Source: an uncultured bacterium (GTDB lineage: Bacteria > Bacteroidota > Bacteroidia > Bacteroidales > Marinifilaceae). From it: DNA of 64,000 nucleotides. Shown here piece by piece: positions 16,955 through 25,497 of this stretch. The notes beneath the pieces are model-generated. The model searched no databases, had not been told where the DNA came from, and worked only from the letters and a program-made list of their open reading frames with translations. The stretch covers positions 1 through 64,000 of the forward strand of contig CAJMSX010000004.1 of assembly GCA_905216195.1 (NCBI GenBank). Reading direction: 5' to 3'. The first letter of the stretch is position 1, and each line of letters starts with the position of its first letter. Made by a program: the position numbers and the translations under genes.

Positions 16955-18415
16955 ATGGAAGAAACCCTTTACCCTATTATTGTAATCGTGGCCGTCCTGT
17001 TCGTCACCTTTGCAGCCATACTTTCCCGTTATAAACGATGTCCTTCGGACAAAATCCTGGTGGTATACGGAAAGACCGGGAAAAATAAAGCCGGCGGGAT
17101 CAGTTCCGCCCGCTGTATCCACGGAGGTGCCGCCTTTATCTGGCCGGTATTCCAAAGCTATGCCTTTCTGGACCTGACTCCGATTTCCATCGAGTGCAAC
17201 CTGACCAATGCCCTCAGTAAACAAAATATCCGGGTAGACGTTCCCTGCCGGTTTACCGTCGGAATTTCAACCGAACCGGAAAGCATGACCAATGCCGCCG
17301 AGCGCCTCCTGGGACAGAAACTCGAAAACATACAGGACCTGGCAAAAGACATTCTGTTCGGACAACTCCGTCTGGTTATCGCCACCATGGATATCGAGGA
17401 AATCAATTCGGACCGGGATAAATTCCTGGCCAATGTCAGCGCAAACGTGGAAGCCGAACTCCGGAAAATCGGATTGAAACTCATCAACGTCAACGTAACG
17501 GACCTACGGGACGAATCGGGTTATATCGAAGCCCTTGGTAAAGAAGCTGCCGCCAAAGCGATCAACGACGCCAAAAAAAGCGTAGCCGAACAGAACCGGT
17601 TCGGTGAAATCGGAAAAGCTGAAGCCGATAGGGACAAAGACATCCGCATCGCCGAAACCGTAAGGGATACCCGGATCCGGACTTCCGAAGCCAATGCCTC
17701 GGCCGTCGAAGGAGAAAACAACGCGAAAATCATGATTGCCGATTCCGATGCTACCCGAAGGGAAAGAGAAGCCGAAGCCGGACGTAAGGCAACCGCAGCC
17801 GAAAAAGTACAATCGGCTAAAGCGCTGGAAGAAGCCTATCTAGCCGAGAAGGAAGCCGAAACGGCACGGGCAGACCGGGAAAAGGCTACCCAAACGGCTA
17901 ATATCGTCGTACCCGCCCAAATTGAAAAAGAAAAAGCGATTATCGATGCGGAAGCGGAAGCAGAACGCATACGCCGCCTGGCAAAAGGAGAAGCCGATGC
18001 CATCTATGCCAAAATGGATGCACAGGCCCGCGGTATGCTGGAAATACTGACCAAACAGGCCGAAGGGTATGACCGAATCGTACGCGCTGCCAACGGAGAC
18101 CCCGATAAAGCTATCATGATGCTGATTACGGATAAGCTCCCGGAACTGGTAAAAACCCAGGTAGAAGCCGTCAAAAACATCAAAATCGACAAAATTACCG
18201 TTTGGGACGGGAACTCCACGGCTAACGGCAACACCTCTACCGCCAACTTTATTTCCGGTATGATGAAATCCGTTCCCCCCTTAAACGACCTGTTTCACAT
18301 GGCCGGATTGGATTTACCGACCTATCTGAAAGGGAAAGACGCCGGAGAAAAAAAGCCCCCTCTCCCCCAAGCGGAAGAAATCACCCACATCCCGGGAGAA
18401 GAATGCCCGAACTAA
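16955..18415 (+). CDS. Flotillin family protein (SPFH domain, YqiK-like)
   Basis: Flotillins are membrane-anchored scaffold proteins that oligomerise at ordered membrane domains. The 486-residue protein has one N-terminal membrane segment (about 5-21), an SPFH/band-7 domain (about 30-200, including DVPCRFTVGIS and LINVNVTDLRD) and a long charged Ala/Glu-rich coiled coil (about 200-340), then a C-terminal oligomerisation region. The size matches YqiK. It forms a two-gene unit with the upstream NfeD-like protein and ends at a strong terminator. Confidence 0.92.
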   Translation: MEETLYPIIVIVAVLFVTFAAILSRYKRCPSDKILVVYGKTGKNKAGGISSARCIHGGAAFIWPVFQSYAFLDLTPISIECNLTNALSKQNIRVDVPCRFTVGISTEPESMTNAAERLLGQKLENIQDLAKDILFGQLRLVIATMDIEEINSDRDKFLANVSANVEAELRKIGLKLINVNVTDLRDESGYIEALGKEAAAKAINDAKKSVAEQNRFGEIGKAEADRDKDIRIAETVRDTRIRTSEANASAVEGENNAKIMIADSDATRREREAEAGRKATAAEKVQSAKALEEAYLAEKEAETARADREKATQTANIVVPAQIEKEKAIIDAEAEAERIRRLAKGEADAIYAKMDAQARGMLEILTKQAEGYDRIVRAANGDPDKAIMMLITDKLPELVKTQVEAVKNIKIDKITVWDGNSTANGNTSTANFISGMMKSVPPLNDLFHMAGLDLPTYLKGKDAGEKKPPLPQAEEITHIPGEECPN

Positions 18416-18451
18416 TAGGGTGCCACTTACGGGAAAATGGCCCGGCCGATC

Positions 18452-18486
18452 AAAACGGGACTCTTTTTTTCGAGTCCCGTTTTTTC
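18452..18486 (+). terminator. Rho-independent terminator of the flotillin unit
   Basis: AAAACGGGACTC (18452-18463) pairs with GAGTCCCGTTTT (18472-18483) around an eight-base T-rich loop, followed by a run of T. It lies 36 bases after the flotillin stop. Confidence 0.88.
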
Positions 18487-18684
18487 TGTATTTCCCCTTT
18501 TCCTCCCGCGGCCGCTTAAAAAAAGATCCGGCCACCCTTCTTTCCTCCGACCGGAAAAGTTCTCAAAAACTCTCCCGGAGAAAAAACGAAAGCTAGGCCC
18601 GCCCAACTCTCCCTCCGGTGGAGAGGGACTCCGGGAAATTACGAAAAATTCTTTCCCGATGAAAAATATATTCCGGCATATTGC

Positions 18685-18692
18685 TATTTTTG
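18685..18692 (+). promoter_or_regulatory. -7 element TATTTTTG of the nucleotidyltransferase-like gene
   Basis: Exact TAnnTTTG match 20 bases before the ATG at 18713. No good -33 element was seen. The preceding region, 18487-18684, holds no gene but includes a GC-rich hairpin around CTCTCC/GGAGAG near 18610-18630. Confidence 0.5.
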
Positions 18693-18712
18693 AGCCCCTA
18701 TTATAAAAGATC

Positions 18713-19300
18713 ATGGAAAATATATGGCAAACCGCCGCCCGAAATCAGGCCAGAGCCCGGGAAATCATTCAAAAAACAAACCTTATCGGTATCTGGGAAT
18801 CCGTCGGAGCCGAAGTAAGATTGGTAGGCTCCTTGAAAATGGGATTGTTGATGAAACACCGGGACATCGACTTTCATATTTATTCCGACCGCTTACGCTT
18901 GTCCGACAGTTTTAACTCCATATCCCGGCTAGCCGAAAATCCGGGAATCGGCCGTCTGGAATACCGTAACCTCCTCCGGACTGAAGAAGAATGCATCGAA
19001 TGGCATGCCTGGTATGAAGACACCGACCATCAATCCTGGCAAATCGATATGATCCATATCCGGAAAGGATCTTATTATGACGGTTATTTTGAAAAAATGG
19101 CCGAAAGGATCTGCCGGGTATTGACCCCTGAAACCCGTCTGGCCATACTCGCTCTGAAGAACGATACTCCCGAATCGGAAAAAATTATGGGAGTGGAGTA
19201 TTACCAGGCCGTGATCCGTGACGGCATACGGAATTACCACGATTTTACCGAGTGGAGGAAACGTCATCCCGTCAGCGGAATCGTAGAATGGATACCCTGA
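18713..19300 (+). CDS. Nucleotidyltransferase-fold domain protein
   Basis: A soluble 195-residue protein. The segment GSLKMGLLMKHRDIDFHIY (residues 39-57) has the helix-turn Gly-Ser followed after about ten residues by Asp51-x-Asp53, the metal-binding pattern of the DNA polymerase beta-like nucleotidyltransferase superfamily. WQIDMIHI further on could supply the third carboxylate. The substrate is unknown; related Bacteroidetes proteins are sometimes labelled otherwise in databases, so the name is from the motif alone. It is monocistronic between two terminators. An antitoxin or toxin role is not indicated because no partner gene is adjacent. Confidence 0.65.
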   Translation: MENIWQTAARNQARAREIIQKTNLIGIWESVGAEVRLVGSLKMGLLMKHRDIDFHIYSDRLRLSDSFNSISRLAENPGIGRLEYRNLLRTEEECIEWHAWYEDTDHQSWQIDMIHIRKGSYYDGYFEKMAERICRVLTPETRLAILALKNDTPESEKIMGVEYYQAVIRDGIRNYHDFTEWRKRHPVSGIVEWIP

Positions 19301-19367
19301 TTTTTCCATCGGAGCTTTTTTGTCTGCCGATATTCTCTCCCGGACCCCGGGACTTTAGGGAGTTTAT

Positions 19368-19404
19368 AAAAAACTCCGTAACGGCCCATCCGCTACGGAG
19401 TTTT
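19368..19404. terminator. Bidirectional terminator
   Basis: AAAACTCCGTA and TACGGAGTTTT form a hairpin with A-rich left and T-rich right flanks (19368-19404). It serves the convergent nucleotidyltransferase-like gene and the GH97 gene. Confidence 0.85.
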
Positions 19405-19421
19405 AACTTTTTCTCTCCCCT

Positions 19422-21560
19422 TCATCGTAAATTTTTCAATCCCTTCAACTCTTCGGGATTTTTTACTTCCACGATACTGATGGCATACCCTCCGCCCGGA
19501 GCAGCTTTCAAAGTCAGTTCCGACCGGGAAGTCAGTATGCCTTTCCGGATGGTATATGCTTGGTGATTGTGTTCATAATGAGCATCCTTCGCGTCCGCAT
19601 AAATCGTCGCTACATACTTTTTCCCGGTATCCAGGAAATCGAATTTTAGGCGGGAAACATGGCCGTTTTCATCTGCCGTACAACCCACAAACCAATTGTT
19701 CGTACCCTTCGCCTTCCGGGCCACAGTAATGTAATCCCCCGGTTCCGCCTCCAGATAACGACTGTCGTCCCAATCGACGGCAACATCCTTGATAAACTGG
19801 AAGGCATCCATAAAAGGCTCGTAATTTTCAATCATATCGGCAGCCATCTGCAACGGACTGTACATAGTGACATACAAAGCCAGTTGACGGGCCAACGTGG
19901 AATGTACGAAAGAATGATTATCCGGATTGGCCTTGCTCACCCGCATTTCAAAAATACCCGGTGTATAATCCATCGGACCTCCCATCAGGCGGGTAAAAGG
20001 CAAAATAGTCGTATGATCGGGATTACTACCGCCGAAAGCCTCGTATTCCGTCCCCCGGGCCGACTCGTTACCGATCAGGTTCGGATAAGTGCGGCTCAAA
20101 CCCGTAGGACGCACAGCCTCGTGTGCATTCACCATAATCTTATAATCGGCGGCCTTCTTCACAGCATAGAGATAATGGTTTACCAGCCATTGTCCGTAAT
20201 GATATTCACCCCGGGGGATTATATTTCCTACATAACCGCTCTTCACGGCATTATAACCGTTGTCCACCATAAATTGGTAAGCCGTATCCAAATGACGCTC
20301 ATAATTACGCACCGAAGCCGACGTCTCATGATGCATCATCAGCTTCACCCCTTTGGAGGCTGCATACTCATTCAATTCCTTAACATGAAAATCCGGATAA
20401 GGAGTAACAAAATCGAATACATAATCCTTCGTCTTACCGAACCAGTCTTCCCAGCCGACATTCCAGCCTTCCACCAACACCTGATCGAACCCGTGTTCCG
20501 CTGCGAAATCAATATATTTCTTCACATGCTCCGTATGAGCCGCATGCTTCCCGTTCGGCTGCACCTTCGAATAATCCGTTTCCCCCAGTTTTACAGAAGG
20601 CAGATCGGCATAGGCCCAGCTACTTTTACCGGTAATCATTTCCCACCATACTCCGATATACTTCACCGGTTTGATCCAGGATACATCCTCGTAAGCACAA
20701 GGTTCGTTCAGATTCAGGATCAGCTTCGAAGCCAGAATTTCACGCGCATCATCACTGACCATCACCGTGCGCCAGGGAGTTTGACAAGGGGCCTGCATAT
20801 ATCCTTTATCCCCGATAGCATCCGGTGTCAGCCACGATTCGAACACCATATTCTGATCATCTAAATTCAGATGCATACAAGAATAATCCACCAAAGCAGC
20901 CTCGTGTATATTGATATACAACCCATCATCACTCTTCATCATCAATGACGTCTGCACTCCCGTCGGGGAAAACGGCGTTTGGGAAGCATTGGGAGTAATA
21001 GCCTCCTTCATCTTACCCCGGATCTCCGACAACTTGGACGTCACCGTACTATATTCCTGCGTATCATAGTCCCCCGGTATCCAGAAGGCCTTATGGTCTC
21101 CGGCCATAGCAAACTGGGTACGCTCCTCTTTAATTACAAAATAATTTAAATTCGGCTGTTGCGGAAACTCATAACGAAATCCCAATCCGTCATCGTATAA
21201 ACGGAAACGGATTACCATGATCCGGTCCGTACCGGCTTGTTTCAACGTCAATGCCAGTTCATTATAATGATTCCGGATATCCTTCACCTCTCCCCAAACG
21301 GGTTGCCAGGTTTCGTCGAAAGTCGAAATTTCCGTACCGGCGATGGAAAAATCACTCATCAAATCCTTATCGTTTTTCAGTTCCAACCCCAAAAAACTCT
21401 CTTTCACCACCGGACGTTGCTTATAATCGAGGCTATACACCGGACGTCCGTCCTTCAACCCGGCATACAAAACTAAATTCCCGTCCGGGGATTTCAACTC
21501 TGCCGCTTTCATTCCGAAAGTAGCCAGCAGGCACACAACTAAAATCTGTAATCTTTTCAT
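19422..21560 (-). CDS. susB: Glycoside hydrolase family 97, SusB-type inverting alpha-glucosidase
   Basis: GH97 enzymes hydrolyse alpha-glucosides (inverting SusB type) or alpha-galactosides (retaining type). The 712-residue protein has a signal peptide ending near GMKA, an N-terminal beta-sandwich, a TIM-barrel and a C-terminal beta domain. Glu412 (HHET), Glu481 (NAHEAVRP), Glu499 and Glu505 have the same mutual spacing as SusB Glu439, Glu508, Glu526 and Glu532, the base/calcium-ligand set and the general acid. VKSGYVGN has Gly where retaining members carry the nucleophilic Asp. This supports an inverting alpha-glucosidase acting on malto-oligosaccharides in the periplasm. No susC, susD or amylase genes are adjacent. 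A membrane-bound regulator gene lies upstream in the same direction but is separated by its own terminator. Confidence 0.93.
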   Translation of the reverse strand: MKRLQILVVCLLATFGMKAAELKSPDGNLVLYAGLKDGRPVYSLDYKQRPVVKESFLGLELKNDKDLMSDFSIAGTEISTFDETWQPVWGEVKDIRNHYNELALTLKQAGTDRIMVIRFRLYDDGLGFRYEFPQQPNLNYFVIKEERTQFAMAGDHKAFWIPGDYDTQEYSTVTSKLSEIRGKMKEAITPNASQTPFSPTGVQTSLMMKSDDGLYINIHEAALVDYSCMHLNLDDQNMVFESWLTPDAIGDKGYMQAPCQTPWRTVMVSDDAREILASKLILNLNEPCAYEDVSWIKPVKYIGVWWEMITGKSSWAYADLPSVKLGETDYSKVQPNGKHAAHTEHVKKYIDFAAEHGFDQVLVEGWNVGWEDWFGKTKDYVFDFVTPYPDFHVKELNEYAASKGVKLMMHHETSASVRNYERHLDTAYQFMVDNGYNAVKSGYVGNIIPRGEYHYGQWLVNHYLYAVKKAADYKIMVNAHEAVRPTGLSRTYPNLIGNESARGTEYEAFGGSNPDHTTILPFTRLMGGPMDYTPGIFEMRVSKANPDNHSFVHSTLARQLALYVTMYSPLQMAADMIENYEPFMDAFQFIKDVAVDWDDSRYLEAEPGDYITVARKAKGTNNWFVGCTADENGHVSRLKFDFLDTGKKYVATIYADAKDAHYEHNHQAYTIRKGILTSRSELTLKAAPGGGYAISIVEVKNPEELKGLKNLR

Positions 21561-21723
21561 CAGCTATTGTAATTGGTTTATCTATTATTTCTAATCCCTT
21601 CCGTAACGAAAACAGGAGCATAGCGGAATGCTGTTCTTCCCCAATCTCCGGTCCCGCAAAATCCATCCTACCTTCTCCTTGTTATAACGTTTGCAAATCC
21701 TTCCCTCCTCTTTCTCCCACGAA

Positions 21724-21731
21724 CAAAAATA
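21724..21731 (-). promoter_or_regulatory. -7 element TATTTTTG of the GH97 gene
   Basis: Exact TAnnTTTG match on the minus strand, about 165 bases before the ATG at 21560. The rest of the 21561-22023 gap holds a long AT-rich leader and the terminator of the regulator gene; no gene was found in it. Confidence 0.45.
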
Positions 21732-21907
21732 CATCATCTTCATTTACCGACCGATAGGCGTACCGAAAAAAGGAGTGAAAAACGAATTTTATTTTTATTT
21801 AAAACACTGAACACCAATATATTAAATTTTCCAGGTATGTTAAAAAAGGGAGTAACTATTTCCGCAGATCGCACGGACTTTTCACGCATACAACTTCACC
21901 GGATATA

Positions 21908-21939
21908 AAAATAAAAGGACCACATCCCATAGGATGCGG
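21908..21939 (-). terminator. Terminator of the SusR-like regulator gene
   Basis: On the minus strand CCGCATCC and GGATGTGG (21920-21939) form a tetraloop hairpin with one G-U pair, followed by TCCTTTTATTTTT. It lies about 85 bases after the regulator stop and separates its transcript from GH97. Confidence 0.7.
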
Positions 21940-22023
21940 ACAAACCCAGGATGTAACCCGACTTATTCTCATAAAAAATCGGCGGAATCATCGGGATCTG
22001 CAGGCCCTTCTTCCTCCCCCCCC

Positions 22024-23712
22024 TTAAAACGTCCCGATCCGCATCACCTCCTGTTCGAAATCGTCCCGGACTCCCCGGGCCTTATTGCGCATTTTCGTCC
22101 GGTAATTATATATCGTCTTCAAAGAATAACGCAGAAATTGCGCGATCTTATTACTATCCGTTATCCCCAGGCGGATCAGGGCAAAAATCCGTAATTCCGT
22201 GTTCAGTAACTCTCCAGGCTTCAGTATAATTTCTTCTCCATCGGCCAGTAAAGCATTGAAATCCGTTACAAAATCCGGAAACAAACGGAGAAAAGCCGAA
22301 TCGAAATTTCTATAGAATTCTTCCAGTTCCTCGTCTACGAACTGTGTCGATTTCAATTCCCGGAACAATTCCTCCGTCCGCCCGTTCAGAGCCATTTTAT
22401 TTAGCGAACGCCGGTAACTTTCCAGCTTACCGATATAAGTCGAGCATAAATCGAGAAAACGTCCGATATAGGCCTCTTTGATATAATTTACCTCCTCCAG
22501 CTTATTGTTGGTCTGGAGTAGCGCGACATTCACCTCCTGCAAACGGGCGTTGGAATCAGACAGACGCTCGTTCAACGCTTTCAATTCTCCATTCAACAAC
22601 TGTAAACGGTCATAGGCTTGACCTACTTCCCGCTTAGCTGCCGATAAGCGTTTCATTTGTTTCCGGACATAAAAAAGCAGCCCCACCAAAACCACAGCCA
22701 GCACACTGATACACAGCAGGGACACCCACATCTGACGCCTCCGTTTTTCCGTCTGTACCCGGTAAGCCTCGTTAATGATCGGCAGCACCTGAGACACTTC
22801 TACCGTACGCAGACGGGCATTGCAAAACGCCGCGTCTTCCATAGCCCGTTTCATATAAGCATAGGCGCGGGAAATGTCGCCTTCCGCATACAACAATACC
22901 GCCAATTCCCGCAACGAAATATACTCCTTCACTCCGCTTTTCAGATCGGCTAAAGCCGATACGGTAAGGTATTCCTTTTCCTTTTCTTTATCTCCTAAAT
23001 GCCGGTACGCCTCCGCCACCGAATAAGCCGTATACCCCATTTCCCGGCTTTCCGGGTCTAAAGTTGCATAATAAGGCAACAGCAAATCCAGGGCCTCCTG
23101 ATAATCACCCCGGCTGATCAGTTGTTCCGCTCCCACCAGAATATGAATGTCGCTTCCCCGAGGATACACCGCCAGCAACGAATCCCGGTACCGATCCGCC
23201 TGACGTTCATACCGGTCCCGGGCTTGCTTTCCGACAGCATAATCCCGCAAAGCCCGGTACAAGGTATGGTACAACTGAAAATAATAACCTCGCCTGCCCG
23301 GAAGTAATTTTTCCGGGTTTAAACTTCCCAGGATCTCCTCTGCTTCTTTATACATTCCGGTAATAATCAATATTTCCGCCATCTCCATTTTCGCCACCTC
23401 CTTCTCTTCCGGATTTCCGGTTTTCGCGGCTATCTCCAATTGTTCCCGGATATAATACAGGGCTGAATCGGCTATATAAACCTTATATTCCTGGGCTAAC
23501 CTCCTATCGGCCTCCAAACGCGCTTCATCCGTAAGCGCAACTTCTCTTTCCGCCCGCAGGGCTGATATACGCCCGGCTTTGGTCTGTCCGTACTTTTCCG
23601 GGTATTTCACAATCCGGTCCAGCCCTTTCAGGCGTTCATCCTGCCCCCCGCTTGCCCATACCTCCAGGGACAACATGCATAAGCAACCGAAAATATATCC
23701 TCTGAACCTCAT
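22024..23712 (-). CDS. Membrane-bound TPR/HTH transcriptional regulator (DUF6377 type, SusR-like architecture)
   Basis: The 562-residue protein has a signal sequence (about 1-21), a periplasmic helical/TPR-like region (to about 325), one membrane span (about 328-349), a coiled coil (about 350-420) and a C-terminal DNA-binding region in which FALIRLGITDSNKIAQFLRYSLKTIYNYRTKMRNK reads as a LuxR/OmpR-size helix-turn-helix, here given as residues about 505-545. This is the layout of DUF6377 proteins and of SusR, the maltose-responsive activator of the starch system. Its position upstream of a SusB-type enzyme suggests it controls that gene. The effector is inferred, not shown. A -7 box TATATTTG precedes it. 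Confidence 0.8.
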   Translation of the reverse strand: MRFRGYIFGCLCMLSLEVWASGGQDERLKGLDRIVKYPEKYGQTKAGRISALRAEREVALTDEARLEADRRLAQEYKVYIADSALYYIREQLEIAAKTGNPEEKEVAKMEMAEILIITGMYKEAEEILGSLNPEKLLPGRRGYYFQLYHTLYRALRDYAVGKQARDRYERQADRYRDSLLAVYPRGSDIHILVGAEQLISRGDYQEALDLLLPYYATLDPESREMGYTAYSVAEAYRHLGDKEKEKEYLTVSALADLKSGVKEYISLRELAVLLYAEGDISRAYAYMKRAMEDAAFCNARLRTVEVSQVLPIINEAYRVQTEKRRRQMWVSLLCISVLAVVLVGLLFYVRKQMKRLSAAKREVGQAYDRLQLLNGELKALNERLSDSNARLQEVNVALLQTNNKLEEVNYIKEAYIGRFLDLCSTYIGKLESYRRSLNKMALNGRTEELFRELKSTQFVDEELEEFYRNFDSAFLRLFPDFVTDFNALLADGEEIILKPGELLNTELRIFALIRLGITDSNKIAQFLRYSLKTIYNYRTKMRNKARGVRDDFEQEVMRIGTF

Positions 23713-23792
23713 CCCTTATCTCCTTAAATATGTATTTTTCCGGCAACCGATTCTTTAAGCGCCGGTATTTTCCTCTTCTACAGTCAGGTATA

Positions 23793-23800
23793 CAAATATA
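23793..23800 (-). promoter_or_regulatory. -7 element TATATTTG of the SusR-like regulator gene
   Basis: Exact TAnnTTTG match on the minus strand, about 80 bases before the ATG at 23712. The remainder of the 23713-24126 gap contains only the transporter leader, including a small inverted repeat CACTA-TTT-TAGTG (24057-24069). Confidence 0.45.
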
Positions 23801-24126
23801 GCCACAACTTTTTATATTTTTCTCCCTTTTCCCAAAAATGGACCTAAAAATTCCGTTCCCTTTCTCTTTCCCTAACCGGTCTTTTCTTCACTTCAGCACT
23901 ACCATACCCGACAACCGAATGCCGTTAGGGATGATTCCTCCGGAAGGTTGCCCCCCAAGCTGCCCTTTCCGCTCCCACCTTCATTCCCATGGAGAAAAAC
24001 ACATAGCAGAAGCCATCAAATATTCACGGCTTTTATCAGGCAATATGCCGGTTTTTCACTATTTTAGTGTTTTCTTACTAAAAGAGCGTCATAAAAAACA
24101 AGGAAAATCTTTTGAACTTTAAAACC

Positions 24127-24675
24127 ATGTACCGGACTCTTTTTCTGACTTTTGTCAAAATCGGCATGTTTACCATCGGAGGCGGTTATGCCATGATTCC
24201 CTTGATCGAACGGGAAGTGGTGAAGCGGGGCTGGCTCAGTAAGCAGGACTTTATCGATCTGTTTGCCGTCACCCAGTCGCTCCCCGGAGTATTCGCCGTA
24301 AATATATCTATTTTCGTAGGCTATAAACTGAAAAAGGGCTGGGGAAGCGTTATCTGCGCCTTAGGTACCATTCTGCCCTCCTTTTTCATCATTCTGGCGA
24401 TCGCTTTATTTTTCAATCATTTTCAGGACAACAGTTGGGTAGCCAAAATATTTAACGGAATCCGCCCGGCCGTAGTAGCCTTGATTCTGGTGCCCTGTAT
24501 ATCAGCCGCCCAGGCCGTGCGGCTGAGCCGGGCCGAACTCCTTTTTCCCCTGGCGGCCGCCTTACTGATCTGGAAAGCCGGCGTTTCCCCGGCTTACCTC
24601 GTACTGACCGGGATTGCGGGGGGATTCATCTATACCTTCTGGATAAAAAATAAATTAAAAGGAAAAAAACAATGA
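24127..24675 (+). CDS. Chromate transporter family protein, first half (short-chain CHR)
   Basis: CHR proteins are membrane transporters known for chromate efflux in some bacteria; the physiological substrate of Bacteroidetes members is unclear. This 182-residue protein is one half-size unit with about five or six membrane segments and the family signature GGGYAMIPLIEREVV (about residues 18-32). The ATG at 24127 is chosen over an in-frame TTG at 24112. Its stop overlaps the start of the second unit (ATGA), so the two are translationally coupled and probably form a heterodimer. Confidence 0.9.
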   Translation: MYRTLFLTFVKIGMFTIGGGYAMIPLIEREVVKRGWLSKQDFIDLFAVTQSLPGVFAVNISIFVGYKLKKGWGSVICALGTILPSFFIILAIALFFNHFQDNSWVAKIFNGIRPAVVALILVPCISAAQAVRLSRAELLFPLAAALLIWKAGVSPAYLVLTGIAGGFIYTFWIKNKLKGKKQ

Positions 24676-25199
24676 TCTATTGGCAATTGTGGTGTGTCTA
24701 CCTAAAAATAGGGTTATTCGGTTTCGGAGGCGGTTATGCCATGTTATCCCTGATTCAATACGAAATAGTAGATAAACATCATTGGCTGTCCCTACAGGAA
24801 TTTACCGAGGTGGTAGCCATCTCCCAGATGACCCCGGGTCCTATCGGCATCAATAGCGCCACTTACATCGGTTATACGGTTACGGGAAACGTGTGGGGAT
24901 CGGTTATCGCCACGCTGGCCGTCTGCCTTCCCTCTTTCCTCCTGGTCCTTCTGATTTCTTACTTTTTTGCCCGCTTTAAGAACAATAAATACGTAGCAGC
25001 GGCCTTCACCGGTTTACGCCCCCTCACCGTAGGACTGATCGCCGCTGCAGCCCTCTTGTTGATGAATAAAGACAATTTTATCGATTATAAAAGCATTCTC
25101 ATTTTCCTAGGCGCCTTTTTTCTCACCTGGAAATATAAAATACATCCCATTCTTATGATTTGTATTGCCGGTTTAGCCGGCCTGATCCTCTACTGGTAA
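24672..25199 (+). CDS. Chromate transporter family protein, second half (short-chain CHR)
   Basis: The partner of the upstream unit, 175 residues, with the same fold: GFGGGYAMLSLIQYEIV near the N-terminus and TPGPIGINSATYIGY (about 55-69), the second hallmark of CHR domains, then several membrane helices. The pair corresponds to the two halves of full-length ChrA. No regulator of the chrB type is adjacent. Substrate specificity cannot be read from the sequence; sulfate or another oxyanion is possible. Confidence 0.9.
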   Translation: MIYWQLWCVYLKIGLFGFGGGYAMLSLIQYEIVDKHHWLSLQEFTEVVAISQMTPGPIGINSATYIGYTVTGNVWGSVIATLAVCLPSFLLVLLISYFFARFKNNKYVAAAFTGLRPLTVGLIAAAALLLMNKDNFIDYKSILIFLGAFFLTWKYKIHPILMICIAGLAGLILYW

Positions 25200-25312
25200 C
25201 CAGCGCCCGGGAATCTTTCTTCCAACCGGGAAGTTCCTTCCCTTAGGGTTATTTACCGGTCATTCAGCAACTTTTTTCTCCCGGATACGTTCCTTTATCA
25301 AACACCAATCCG

Positions 25313-25477
25313 ATGGAAATGAAAGAAGAGAATAACGAAAATATCGTGGACATGAACGATGAAACGCCGGAAAATTTTACCCGCATGGGCAACGGTCACA
25401 AATTAAAAGTAAAAAACAAGTATACAGACGGTGAACCGCCCGACGAAGACGAAATTCCGGATGCCTGCCCGGAATAA
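25313..25477 (+). CDS. Small acidic hypothetical protein, 54 residues
   Basis: An uninterrupted frame from ATG at 25313 to TAA encodes MEMKEENNENIVDMNDETPE followed by a basic centre (HKLKVKNKY) and an acidic, proline-rich tail ending DACPE. The composition is biased and not like random translation of this region. An ATG two codons later is an alternative start. No signal peptide, membrane span or known motif was seen. It lies 113 bases after the transporter pair and ends at a hairpin shared with the convergent AraC gene. Expression is unproven. Confidence 0.55.
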   Translation: MEMKEENNENIVDMNDETPENFTRMGNGHKLKVKNKYTDGEPPDEDEIPDACPE

Positions 25478-25497
25478 AACGGCTGCGGCAACCGTTT
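25477..25497. terminator. Small shared hairpin between convergent genes
   Basis: AAACGG (25477-25482) pairs with CCGTTT (25492-25497) and is flanked by A-rich and T-rich bases. It overlaps the stop codons of both the 54-residue gene and the AraC gene. The stem is short, so this is tentative. Confidence 0.4.

Noticed and set aside
18603..18640. GC-rich inverted repeat CTCTCC/GGAGAG considered as a regulatory site
   Set aside because: Short arms, no relation to promoter position, and the region looks like degenerate intergenic sequence.
19659..20864. A 401-codon open frame on the plus strand
   Set aside because: It is antisense to the well-supported GH97 gene, has no recognisable domain and its composition is that of a reverse-complement frame.
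23838..24122. A 94-codon plus-strand frame before the chromate-type transporter genes
   Set aside because: Pro/Ser/His-rich sequence with no family resemblance, ending just before the transporter start; it looks like random translation of the leader.
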